64,000 nucleotides of DNA from Didymella arachidicola (Eukaryota > Ascomycota > Dothideomycetes > Pleosporales > Didymellaceae): the NCBI GenBank assembly GCA_016630955.3, contig CM049991.1, positions 1-64,000 on the forward strand, read 5' to 3'. The first letter of the stretch is position 1, and each line of letters starts with the position of its first letter. Positions 1 to 9,836 of this stretch are shown in pieces. Under the pieces are notes generated by a model. The model saw nothing but the letters and a program-made list of their open reading frames with translations. It made no database searches and was not told where the DNA came from. Position numbers and translations under genes: made by a program.

Positions 1-99
1 CTAACCCTAACCCTAACCCTAACCCTAACCCTAACCCTAACCCTAACCCTAACCCTAACCCTAACCCTAACCCTAACCCTAACCCTAACCCTAACCCTA
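1..99. repeat. Telomere repeat array (CCCTAA)n
   Basis: About 16 uninterrupted CCCTAA units begin at base 1, so the window starts at a chromosome end and the G-rich TTAGGG strand is the minus strand running out to the terminus. The array is perfect and stops at about base 99, where unique subtelomeric sequence starts. TTAGGG is the usual telomere repeat of filamentous ascomycetes. Confidence 0.98.
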
Positions 100-240
100 T
101 CGACGGGTTGCCCTTCGGGCACCCTCTTTTCCCCTCTTACGGGCCCACCCCCCACCCCTTTACTCTTCTTAGTAATCCTTTCTAACGGGTTGCCCTTCGG
201 GCACCCTCCTTTCCCTTCTTACGGGCCTACCCCCCTACCC
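100..240. repeat. Subtelomeric GC-rich hairpin repeat, two copies
   Basis: Two copies, about 82 bases apart (near 105 and 187), share the core GGGTTGCCCTTCGGGCACCC, which can fold as a hairpin with a TTC loop, followed by a pyrimidine run, ACGGGCC and a C-tract. Shorter degenerate echoes (ACGGCC or ACGGGCCTAC followed by a C-tract) recur around 1338-1450, just before the helicase gene. No coding sense is visible. I infer a subtelomeric tandem repeat. Confidence 0.75.
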
Positions 241-1500
241 TCCCTAATACGCTTTTATTAATACCTTATTACAGCTTTACTACACTTTTTCTTTTCTTCT
301 CTTCTCTTAGTATCTTATTATTATAACCTTACTCTACTTTTTATTTCTTCTTTTTATCTTTAATTCTTCTACTACCTAATCTATTTATTCTCTTATATTA
401 TTTCTTAAACTTACTACTTATTCTTTTTTTTAATAATTATTACCTATTGTTTTTGTTATACCTACTACCTATTTTTTTATTATACCTAATACCTATTGTT
501 TTTGTTATACCTACTACCTATTTTTTTTATTATACCTAATACCTACTTTTTTTTTATACCTACTACCTACTTTTTTTTTATACCTACTACCTACTTTTTT
601 TTATATCTACTACCTACTCTTCTCTTTTTCTAACCTATAATATCTTATTATAGCTTAGCCTTCTACTATATTCTACTATATCCTACTATATCCTACTATA
701 TTCTACTATATCCTACTATATTCTACTATATTCTACTATATTCTACTATACTTTACTATGCTTTTCCATACCTTACTACATCCTACTATATTTTACTACA
801 CTCTGCTACACTCTGCTATACTCTACTATACCTTACTATATTCTGCTATATTTTACTATACTCTGCTACACTCTACTATACTCTGCTACACTCTACTATA
901 CTCTGCTTCTTACTACGCTTTGCTATACCTTACTATACCTAACCCTACCCTACTACACCTTCCTATACCCTGCTACGCTCTGCTATATCTTGCTATACTT
1001 TGCTATACCTTACTATACTCTATAATACCCTGCTACACTCTACTATACTCTGCTTTTTACTACGCTCTGTAATATCTTACTACACCCTACTACACTCTAC
1101 TATATCTTGCTATACTCTGCTACACCCTACTATACCTTGCTACACCCTACTATACCTTGCTACACCCTACTACCTTGCTACACCCTACTATACCTTGCTA
1201 CACCCTACTATACCTTGCTACACCCTACTATACCTTGCTACACCCTACTATACCTTGCTACACCCTACTATACCTTGCTACACCCTGCTATACTCTTCTC
1301 TCTTTCCCTTTGCTGCTCTACTCCTTGTAACACCTAAACGGCCCACTACCTACCCCCCCTTCTTCTCCTACTCACCCTAACCGCTCCGCTGCTTGTAACA
1401 CCTAACGGGCCTACTGCCCACCCCCCCTTCTTCTGCCCCGGACGGCCTACCACCTCCCTACCCTGTTACTCTCTTGCTAATACCTTGTCACGGCTTTGCT
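241..1500. repeat. Pyrimidine-rich subtelomeric simple-repeat block
   Basis: The plus strand is almost all C, T and A, with very little G. Three repeat styles follow each other: units of TACCTACTACCTA plus a T-tract at about 430-620; a decamer close to TCCTACTATA at about 660-760; and degenerate CTCTGCTACACTCTACTATA-like units at 760-1120. Those units lead into a cleaner 20-mer array (next entry). Open frames of up to 126 codons here are artefacts of the repeat and encode Tyr/Leu/Thr strings. No gene is supported. Confidence 0.8.
1128..1290. repeat. 20-bp minisatellite TACCTTGCTACACCCTACTA
   Basis: A 20-base unit, TACCTTGCTACACCCTACTA, is repeated about eight times almost without change, with one copy shortened (around 1170-1180). 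It is the most regular part of the pyrimidine-rich block and lies about 250 bases from the 3' end of the telomere-linked helicase gene. Length variation between isolates would be expected of such an array. Confidence 0.8.
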
Positions 1501-1539
1501 ACGCATATACACCTATTACTTCATCTATTCCCCTGCTTG

Positions 1540-4500
1540 CTACTCTACTCTGCTACCCTCCTCTTCCTCTCCCTCTCGTCCCCACCCCTCCAACACCAGC
1601 CTAATCGCCATCGCCATTGCGTTGCTAAACATCTGTCCCCAAATCTCTGACCTGTGCGGCTTTCCCAGCCACCCAGCGTACGCCTCGTCTCCCGTCTCTG
1701 CAAACCCCAGCTCTCCCATTGCCTGAATCCCACCCCTCGTCAACCGCGCTGCGAATGCCAGCGGCACCACCACGTTCGGCCACTGACACCGCTTGTCCAT
1801 CCCTTCCCCAGTCGCGCAGTACTTCTGACTCACCCAGCACCGTCGACAGTTGTTCTTCACCGTCCGATCCCGCATCTTCACACGGAACTCATCTGCCTGC
1901 ATCCCTGTTCCCCTTGCCCATGCCGTGCACTGCATCGCCCGGTGCCCTTTCCACTGCTCCTCTTCAGCCGTCGGGAACTCCTGCCTAACCATCCAGCAGA
2001 TCGCACACCCCTCTCGCAGCTCTGTGAACCCTTCCTCCACCACCGCCCACTCCCGCGACCACTTCTCCTGCTCCTCTATCCACACCTCCTCTCCCTCTCC
2101 GCACCGGTCGCATCCCGCTGCCCCAATCTGCCCGCAGCTCTGCCCCCGCTCGTCCAGATACGAGCTCATCAGCTCTCGTCGACACCCGCTGCCGATCAGA
2201 AACTGCCCCATCGCGAGCACCTCCATCTTCTCTCTCTCTCGCTCCATCACCTGCTCCACCTCCCCGTGCCCCACCAGCACCACCACATCGTATTGCTCTC
2301 CTCCTCGTCCCCCGCGTCCGCTTGCCTGAGCAAAGTCGCTCATGCTCCACGGTGTGCCTACGTGCAAGATGTACACGATGCCAGCAAAGTCCACTCCCGT
2401 CCCCAGCGCCGACGTCGCCACCATCATTCCGCCCCCCTCCACCCACTCCTGTAGCCGGTCTGCGCGATCCACCACCCCTGCGTGATAGTGTCCGCAGCCC
2501 AGCTCCGTCGCGAGCCGCTCGCACTGCACCTTGCTCTTGCAGTACACCACCCCCTTCTGTCCGCTCCGCCGCAGCTTCTCTGCCCACCGCTTGCACACGA
2601 ACAGCGCCGTCTCCTCGAGCTTGTCGCGCTGACACCACGACACAAAGTACCGCGCGTTCGGCCGCACCGTGCTTGCTCTCACGTACGTTGCGTGACGCAC
2701 AAGCATGCTCGCCTCAAGCTCTCCCTCCTGCAGCGGCGGCAGCGTTGCTGTCAGCATCACCATCGGACTACCCAGCAGCCGCAAGTTCTTCATCGCCACC
2801 AGCTTCTCTCGCCAATTCCTCGCCGTGAACACCAGATGACACTCGTCAATCACCACCCTATGCAGCAGCCCCTTTCCTTTCAGCATCCGCGCGTAGCCAA
2901 GAAAGTTGCCAGTGCTTGTTATGTCGCCAGCTACGTCTGCACTGACTACCACCACAGATGCCGGGTTGTTCTCGCCGTGCTTCCACTCCATGCACTCGAC
3001 GCCGCACTGCTGAATCCTCCTGACTAGATCTTCAATCAGCGCCCGGTACGGCACGACGACCACCGTTACCCCCGGCTCCTCCACGCAAGCCGGCAGCGTG
3101 AACAGCAAGCTCTTGCCTCCGCCCGTCGGAAGCACGACGATGAGCGGCGTCTGCTTCTCCAGCACCGCGTGCAAAGCCTGCTCCTGCTCCACCGATCGAA
3201 AGCCAACATCTTGCTTGCCTAGCACCTGCTGCAGCCCCCTGTGTATCGCATCTGCTCGCGGGTCTGCAAACCGCACTTCTTTCTCTTTCGGCAGCCCAAC
3301 AAGTGCCGACGACGTGCTGTTGCTCATCCGTCGCTTTGTCGTCCTGCTCGGCTCTACGGGCTTCGCTGCGCTCCCATCCACCCCTAAGAAGCGGTGCCAT
3401 GCTGCGCTAAGCGGCCGGAACGCATCAACGGACCGCACGCTGAGATGCTTCACGATATCCATCGGCACGCTGTAGTTGCCTACCCCCATTGCGGTTGTGC
3501 GTGAGTTCTGCAGCTCAAGAACGTCTTCGCCATCGTCGTCCACTTCCGCCTCTTCTGTCTCGCCAACGTCGTCCTGATAGCCCCTGCTGAACGACTCTCC
3601 CACCTTGACTCGCCCAATACCTACTGCCGTGTGTCGGTACTCTAGCGTGTGCAGCACCACGCCCAGCCTCTTCCCTGTCTCGCGCTTCAGCACCCTCGTG
3701 AGCCGGCCGGTGTCCCACGCGCCCTGCGCGTCTTGCCACACGTAGTCGCTGTAGCTGCCGCTTAGCACCTGCAGCGTTAGATACTCGCGGAACGGCTGTA
3801 CGTAGACCAAGTACACCGCCATCACCTGCCCTAGCTGCGGCGGCAAGAACCGCGGCACAATCTTCGGCTTGTCCCACTGCGACTGCGACTTGTGATAGCG
3901 GACCACTGTCATCACCTGCCCGTCCACGACGAAGATGTTGCGGTCCTGCAGTACGCCGTTGCGGTGCCGAATCGTCGTGATCTCGGACCCACGCCCGGGC
4001 TGTCCTGACGTGATGTGCACGCTGCAGAGCAGTAGTTCCAAGAAGCGATCCATCTGTCGCATGTACTGCCGCACCGCCTTGACGCTCCACTGCCCGTCCG
4101 CACGCTTCAATCGCAGCCCGCCCGCTGTAGTCATCGCTCTCCTAAGCATCCAAACCAGCCCGCCTTGCAGTTTGTTGCCCGGAGCGTCGACAAACGACGT
4201 GCGTCGTTTTGTGAACGTGACGTCGTCAACTACTTGCTTCAAATCAACGGTAACCCGCTCTTCCTCGCCGTCCACCCAGCACAGCTCCCACAGCATCTGC
4301 TCTGTTTCAGCCAGCAAGTCCTGCGCCATCTTGCAGAAGCGGCGGATGACGATCGGTCGGCCGTTCAGATAGAACGTCTGCTTGTCCTCTGACCAGTATG
4401 CGTTGCCTGAGTTGCCGGCCGTCAGTCCAATGTGCTTGCCGTACGCCAGCATGCTGATCATCTCGCTCATTGGGCTGAACGTGCCGTCTGCTAGCTGCTT

Positions 4501-5907
4501 GTGCCGCGTTGCCAGAAAGTTGTCGCGGTCTTCTTCTGTCTGCGTGTCGCGCTGCCCTCCTGGGAGCAGCTTCTCTAGAGCGAGCACCCGCACGCAGTAC
4601 ACCATCCCCGCCAGCATGTACGAGTAGTTCTTTGCGGTCCGCAAGCGGCCCGTGTCTACATCAATCCCAAGCACCGCCAGAAACTGAATCAAACCAGTAG
4701 ACAACGCCACGGGATGATACGTCGTGAAGATGAACGAGCTGATAGACGCAAGAAGCGCCTCCGTCTGAGCGCCTCTGTCGTCGCCATTCAGCGCGTCCCA
4801 CAGCCTGATCGCACACAACTTCTGCTCAGCTGTCCACGTAAAGAGCTCGCGCGTGTCCTTCATCATGTCTGGTGCCTGTTGACTGCGTGTCCTGCGCCGG
4901 GGCTGCGGGCTGTCGTCGTCAGCCTCACTGCCTTCCGCCTCGTCTTCGCTGTCTTCGTCGCTGCTCGACGCCGCACTGCTTTCTGATCGAGCAGCTGTGT
5001 CGCGTTGCTGTCGGAAACGCATAACCTGCTGCTCTTCATCTCCTAGCACGCGTAGATAGAAGCAGACAAACCTCACTATATAGCTTGCGTACACAGCCTG
5101 ACTCTCTGGGTTCTGCAGTCGCCCCAACGGCCGCACGTCGATCTCGCTCTGCTTTGCGCTCCGCAGCCAGCGCCTGAGTTCTTGCGGAAGCGTAGCCAAT
5201 CCCTTGACGCTTCTCTCAATCAGTCCCTCTGCAAGCTGAGCAGCTAGCTTGAGCTTGTGCTCGCTCCGATCGGGAGCCCGGGCTTGATGGGCCAGATGAA
5301 CAAGATTTCGATCCTTGAAGAACTCTAACCAGCCTGTCCGCTTAAACCAGCCTGTCTTGTCTGTCTTTGCAGCCTCTTCAAGTGTTTGAAGCTCTTCTTC
5401 GACTTCTTGTTGTGTCAGTTTATACTCGGCAAGCTGCCTCTGAACTGCAACTTCGACGTCGTCGTTTAGAGCATTTTCGGCTACAGCTACATCAACAACA
5501 AAATATCGCTGTAAAACCCCTGTGCGGAAAAAGCTCTGTACTTTGACAGTGTGATAGAGCGCGCCTTTTTCTCCTAGCCAAGCTTGCTGGTGATCTTTCT
5601 TACAGTGCATGCGCATTGTGTCCTTGTTGATAGTGATGAAGCTGCATGTCTTGCACTGCAGCCCGTCTAGCGGCTTCCCAAGCTCTTCTATCGGTCGCGC
5701 CGGCTCATCTGGAAGCTCAACGTCTGCTGCGTCAATCAGCGCGAATTGATTGAAGCGTTCAACAACTTGTTTTCGAGTTGCAGCGGGCACGCTGTGATGC
5801 TGCAAGAGATGCGTGTTGAGATTAACAACAGCAGTGTGATGCTCCCTGCATACTAAGACGCTGTAGTCTTCTAGAAAACAGTGAACATTGTCGCAGGTTA
5901 GAAGTGG
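1540..5907 (-). CDS. Telomere-linked RecQ helicase with OrsD-like zinc fingers and recombinase-like core
   Basis: Intact frame of over 1,420 residues reading toward the telomere. Counting from 5,805: an N-terminal C2H2-like OrsD-type module (Cys/His clusters at the very start and LQCKTC...HCKKDH near 50-70), then a region resembling a tyrosine recombinase (SGQPGRGSEI near 600, LEYRHTAVGIG near 720, GNYSVP near 778). A full RecQ helicase follows: LPTGGGKS (motif I) near 895, DECH (II) near 985, LTAT (III), ATSALGTGVDF (V) and QASGRGGRGG (VI) near 1160, then a Cys-rich RecQ zinc-binding tail (CRREL...CDRC). The frame is open to 5,907 with no ATG; a stop lies at 5,908-5,910 and its AG could be a splice acceptor, so the true start is unresolved. 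TLHs are known near fungal telomeres and are thought to act in telomere or subtelomere maintenance. The recombinase reading is my inference. Confidence 0.9.
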   Translation of the reverse strand, partial: PLLTCDNVHCFLEDYSVLVCREHHTAVVNLNTHLLQHHSVPAATRKQVVERFNQFALIDAADVELPDEPARPIEELGKPLDGLQCKTCSFITINKDTMRMHCKKDHQQAWLGEKGALYHTVKVQSFFRTGVLQRYFVVDVAVAENALNDDVEVAVQRQLAEYKLTQQEVEEELQTLEEAAKTDKTGWFKRTGWLEFFKDRNLVHLAHQARAPDRSEHKLKLAAQLAEGLIERSVKGLATLPQELRRWLRSAKQSEIDVRPLGRLQNPESQAVYASYIVRFVCFYLRVLGDEEQQVMRFRQQRDTAARSESSAASSSDEDSEDEAEGSEADDDSPQPRRRTRSQQAPDMMKDTRELFTWTAEQKLCAIRLWDALNGDDRGAQTEALLASISSFIFTTYHPVALSTGLIQFLAVLGIDVDTGRLRTAKNYSYMLAGMVYCVRVLALEKLLPGGQRDTQTEEDRDNFLATRHKQLADGTFSPMSEMISMLAYGKHIGLTAGNSGNAYWSEDKQTFYLNGRPIVIRRFCKMAQDLLAETEQMLWELCWVDGEEERVTVDLKQVVDDVTFTKRRTSFVDAPGNKLQGGLVWMLRRAMTTAGGLRLKRADGQWSVKAVRQYMRQMDRFLELLLCSVHITSGQPGRGSEITTIRHRNGVLQDRNIFVVDGQVMTVVRYHKSQSQWDKPKIVPRFLPPQLGQVMAVYLVYVQPFREYLTLQVLSGSYSDYVWQDAQGAWDTGRLTRVLKRETGKRLGVVLHTLEYRHTAVGIGRVKVGESFSRGYQDDVGETEEAEVDDDGEDVLELQNSRTTAMGVGNYSVPMDIVKHLSVRSVDAFRPLSAAWHRFLGVDGSAAKPVEPSRTTKRRMSNSTSSALVGLPKEKEVRFADPRADAIHRGLQQVLGKQDVGFRSVEQEQALHAVLEKQTPLIVVLPTGGGKSLLFTLPACVEEPGVTVVVVPYRALIEDLVRRIQQCGVECMEWKHGENNPASVVVVSADVAGDITSTGNFLGYARMLKGKGLLHRVVIDECHLVFTARNWREKLVAMKNLRLLGSPMVMLTATLPPLQEGELEASMLVRHATYVRASTVRPNARYFVSWCQRDKLEETALFVCKRWAEKLRRSGQKGVVYCKSKVQCERLATELGCGHYHAGVVDRADRLQEWVEGGGMMVATSALGTGVDFAGIVYILHVGTPWSMSDFAQASGRGGRGGEQYDVVVLVGHGEVEQVMEREREKMEVLAMGQFLIGSGCRRELMSSYLDERGQSCGQIGAAGCDRCGEGEEVWIEEQEKWSREWAVVEEGFTELREGCAICWMVRQEFPTAEEEQWKGHRAMQCTAWARGTGMQADEFRVKMRDRTVKNNCRRCWVSQKYCATGEGMDKRCQWPNVVVPLAFAARLTRGGIQAMGELGFAETGDEAYAGWLGKPHRSEIWGQMFSNAMAMAIRLVLEGWGREGEEEEGSRVE

Positions 5908-5998
5908 CTAAGTCACTATTAAGGTAATTTATATATTATTGAATTACTATAGTTGTTAGTACACTTTACATGCAGAGGACGTGTTTAGTTACAGAACA

Positions 5999-8900
5999 CT
6001 AAACGACTATAAAGTATTTCTGCAGACCACCTGTTCGGAAGAAGCTCTGTACCTTCACTGAATTATACAACTGGCTCTTGTCGCCTAACCAAGCAAGTTT
6101 ATGATCTCGGTTGCAGTGCATCCGAATCTGATCTTTGCTAACAGTGATATACCCGCATGCTCTGCACTCTAGCCCAGCAAGTGGCTTACCAAGCTGTTCT
6201 ATAGCCTGCGTGGGCTCTTTAGGCAGCTCTATCTTGCTTGGAGCCACTGGTTCAAGGCGACTAAAACAGTCAACAACCTGTCTTCGTACTGAAGCAGGCA
6301 CTTTGTGGTGCTGCAACATATGGCGGTCAAGACTCATAACTGCGGTATGATGTTGCTTGCATACGAAGACCTTGAAGTCTTCTAAAAAGCAGAACACATC
6401 TGCGCAGTTACTTAACGATACTTGTGAGCCCCTCTTACGATACCGGAGCGTTCCATTGGGGTCTTCGCCCCCTTGGTTTGTTAGCGCTCGTTGGGAGGCA
6501 GCTTTGCAGAGTTTTTGCATCTTGTGCTCATGCTCTAGGGCGGCAAGATCTGCTCGTAAAGCATCAATCTTTTGCTGTATTGGACTTATACTCTCATCTG
6601 AGTCGCGCCTTCGCTTCCGCGGTCGCTCATTCTCGCCAGCGGCCGATGCCTCGATCTGCGATACTGTGCTCTCTTCGGGTACTTCAAGTGTTTGTGTAGT
6701 CCTATTAGTCAAGAACGCATCATCCTTTGGTGGCAGAAACATTGAATGCTCTACTGGAGCTTCTGGTAAACTTCTGTTTGCACTAAAGCTGAGAATAGCC
6801 TGATCTGTGCTTTGTCTGTCGACACCCAGAAATTGATGCCATACCTTACTGACTTCGAGGTATCGTTCTAATAACTCAGGTTGCAGCTTGGCAGGATAGG
6901 CACGATCCAAAGCGTACGCGCCAGCATGGGTAGCTGGATTATGTCCTGTCTGGAAAGAGAGAAGTCGTAATAGTCCATCGCGATCCCTCGGAGTGTGAGG
7001 ATCAAAAGGCTGGGCAATATCTAGAAGATGCTTCTTGCTAATAGCTACTGCAATCTGGCGATACATTTGAAAATGGAGCAGTATCGGGCATTCTGGTGTG
7101 GATTGCTGCAGGAGCTTCGAGCAGACTGATGAGCTGAAACACGACACAGGTGTGTCGTACGCAGTGAACAAGTGCGGATTGGTTGGAACGCTTGTGTTGA
7201 CAAGCTTTAGTTGTCGGCTAAGGAAATCGCTGAATGGTCTGATGTATGCGAGGTAAAGGAACAGGCACCTCTCTACTGATGAGCAGGGAACTCGAACAAC
7301 AAAAAAAGAGTTGTTCGAGTTCTGGCTAGCTTTATTGTACGAAAAGACTAGCAAGATCCGGCCCTGGCAAATGAAGATGTTGCGTTGCACTGCGGCAGTG
7401 TCTGCCCAGCGCAGAACCCGAAGCTCCTCTCCTCTAGCAGGCATTCCGCTGGTCACATGGATACTACTGAACAGTACTTCGACCATGTTGTTATATTGTT
7501 TCAGGTAGGACATTGCTTTCTCTCGGCCTCTGCCTTGTAGGGAGAACCCCCTCCCTTCTTTAGAGAAGGCTCTTCGGCTCAAATGCTTAAAGCTAGTCTG
7601 TAGCTGATTTGCTGGCTCTTGCAGGAACGAATAACCTGGGCGGTGCCTTGATAGATCCTCTTTTAAGGTATGGAGATCTACCTTAGGCCACCAGTCAAAC
7701 ATGAGGTCTCGCGTGATTCTTTCAAGTCTAGCAAGGAGGCAGTGGATTGTATAGCGGAATTCATGCATAGAGATGCGAGAACCAGCGATGTCTAGGGTCT
7801 GACCATCGAGGGACCAAGATAGGTTGGTGCGTGGTCCTTCGCGTTTGGCAATGGCTCTGCCGTGCTGCAAACGCTCAATCAGGTAGCCCATAGGTGAGAG
7901 ACTGCCGCGTTGGAGGTATGCTGGGCGAATCTCTACACAGAGACGTTTGCCCTGATCAGCATAGGCTGCTCGTGCTGGCCAGAGAACATCAAGGGTAGTG
8001 TACCCTCGCAGCGGCAAGGCGTACTCGAGAATAATAAGTCTACCAATCCACAGTAGAGCTGATAGGTACGGTGTGTAGTCGTAAGCTGTACGGTATGCCA
8101 ACTCGTACGGATGGATACCCAGCACACCAGAGAAGTGGACAATTGCTTTGCCTTCCAATATGCCGTCTGTGGACACATCCGTCCAAAATAGCACGAGCAG
8201 CTGAAAGACGGTTTCTGATAAACGGGAAGAGAACGTAGGCTCTGCCTTACTGAATCCTTTTGTGGACAGATCTGACCAGACAGATTTCACGATATCCGCC
8301 TGTGCGTCCGACAGCTGAAGCCCATATACCTCGCTTAAGCTTTGATTGAGCTTCTGACATACCTGCCATGATCGGAATACATAGCACAGAAAGCGGTTTA
8401 GGAAGGAGCGGTACCTAGCTTTCGTAGCGTCTCGTTGAGGTAGCTCGAAGGGATACGCGTAGAAGTGTGACCCCCAGCTTCGCAGCCAGCAGCGCAAGAC
8501 TCGCGGAGTTTGTTCTAATGTTTCCTCGCAGCGATCAAGCACGAGATGAACAATTTCTGATAGTTGTCTTAGTTTTGACTCTGTAGCTGCGGAGCTGATC
8601 CACTCCACGCTGTTCCAGGTGCCGAGGTGAATAGCTTCACCGGTAGAAGTGGCCAACCTAGAAGTAGCAATAATCAGATGGAGCGGCTTTTGGGCAAACC
8701 ACCGCGTCCAACCACAACCGCGCAGCCAGTCGGTTTTCTCGTCATGCTCAAGCTCGTTGCTTAGGGCCATCAGTTCTTGATCTTGCTGTAAGAGCCTAGC
8801 TTCCTCCTCGGCTTCCATCAGCAGAAGAGCGGCGGTCGCAGGGTCGTCTGACACGGATCCGTCCTGGCTTGATCTTCTTCTGCTTTGAATTGTGTGTGTA

Positions 8901-9525
8901 GCGTGTGCTACCCTCCAGGTACCTCCCACGTTTCGCCTGATAGGAGACCATCGCTGGACGAAGCAGAATAGATCATTGCGCGTCCTCTGCCCCCTACTGC
9001 ACTGCGTCTTCCGAAAATGCAGCAGCATTGTATCCCAACTACAAGTTGTCAAGTCGCACTGCGGACAGGAGTAGCCTCGCTCGGGTGGCGCTAGGAAATC
9101 TAAGCTAGAAGAGTTATTTGCACGAGGGACAACGTCTGCATCAATCTGCGATACAGGAAGTCCTTTATACTGAGAAAGGATAATTTCGCATATGGACGAT
9201 CGAGTTTTGTGGTAGTGGCGGAGGTGGTAACGGAGCGTCTTGTAGGGTATAACGCTTCTACATGGGGTGCACAACAGGTGTCCATGTTCTGGCAGATAGG
9301 AGATAATGTTTGGCACTTCGGGTTCTGCAGGCTATCTATAATTAGCAAGTGAGGGTGAGATAGAATAAAAAGTGCGGCAAAGGTACGTCATTCACATGCC
9401 TTGCTCTTTGCTGAGTCGCCTGAATGGACAGTCCATGAGGAAGGGTTAGAGGCGCTTTCAGAAAAGACACCGGCTTCTGGATTACCCGTGTAGACTATCC
9501 AGCGAGACGCTGTCTGGTGAGACAT
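5999..9525 (-). CDS. Unit A: helicase-less TLH relative (OrsD finger plus recombinase-like core)
   Basis: The main exon (5999-9324) encodes about 1,108 residues; its conceptual start at 9,316 is a GTG, so the real start lies upstream. A short first exon from ATG 9,525 (begins MSHQTASRW) to about 9,396, with a 71-base intron ending CTGCAG, matches the gene structure of unit C. This join, however, creates TAA, so the 5' end may be damaged or spliced otherwise. Domains: OrsD-like finger (CTPC...H...H at residues 16-36 of the main exon), a second finger, a Leu/Trp-rich middle, then SGMPARGEELRVLRW near 625, YRQIAVAI near 754 and TGHNPATHAGAYAL near 792, and an acidic/basic coiled region. The last 125 residues repeat the start of the TLH protein, and the frame stops only 91 bases before the TLH frame opens. 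No RecQ domain. Likely a mobile-element-like or TLH-derived gene; function unknown. Confidence 0.7.
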
Positions 9526-9820
9526 AGCACTACTTTGTTGCTAACAGTAGCACACAATTGAATAGCAGGCCGTGGCGTCTTAGTTAATGCGTAAGCAGGT
9601 AAAAGTAGTACAGAACAACAGGTAACAAGCAGGAACTGCTATAGCTGCCCTGTGTTGGAGCATGCATGCCCGTGCAGGGCCGAGCTAGACCGAAATAGAG
9701 CATCAAAAGGGGTCGACTCCAGACTAAGGCTGGGAGGGGACGAAGTAGGGCCGAAGTCGCGCACTATACCGCATCAAGCGCGAACGAGGCTCGGGGTCGT
9801 GGCGGTCGCGTGGAGGTAGG
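9398..9820 (-). repeat. 5' end/promoter repeat of the TLH-like units, copy 1
   Basis: This segment holds exon 1 of unit A plus its upstream region and recurs at 18,484-18,904 in the same orientation. Shared landmarks include AAGGGTTAGAGG, GTGCAGGGCCGAGCTAGACC, AGGCTGGGAGG and CGTGGCGGTCGCGTGGAGG. It separates the stop of unit B (9,837) from unit A, so it probably carries unit A's promoter. This copy shows little AT drift, unlike the other. Confidence 0.75.
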
Positions 9821-9836
9821 TACGGAAGAGTTGAAT

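Noticed and set aside
758..1380. Open frames of 76-126 codons rich in Tyr, Leu and Thr
   Set aside because: They are translations of the subtelomeric minisatellite in several frames at once and have no start context or domain.
1654..4986. Several plus-strand frames of 60-266 codons opposite the helicase
   Set aside because: They are opposite-strand shadows of the GC-rich helicase gene, which has full RecQ motifs on the minus strand.
5999..9316. Calling unit A a complete gene starting at 9,316
   Set aside because: That start is a GTG, homologous units begin with a separate exon upstream, and a CAG acceptor sits just before it.
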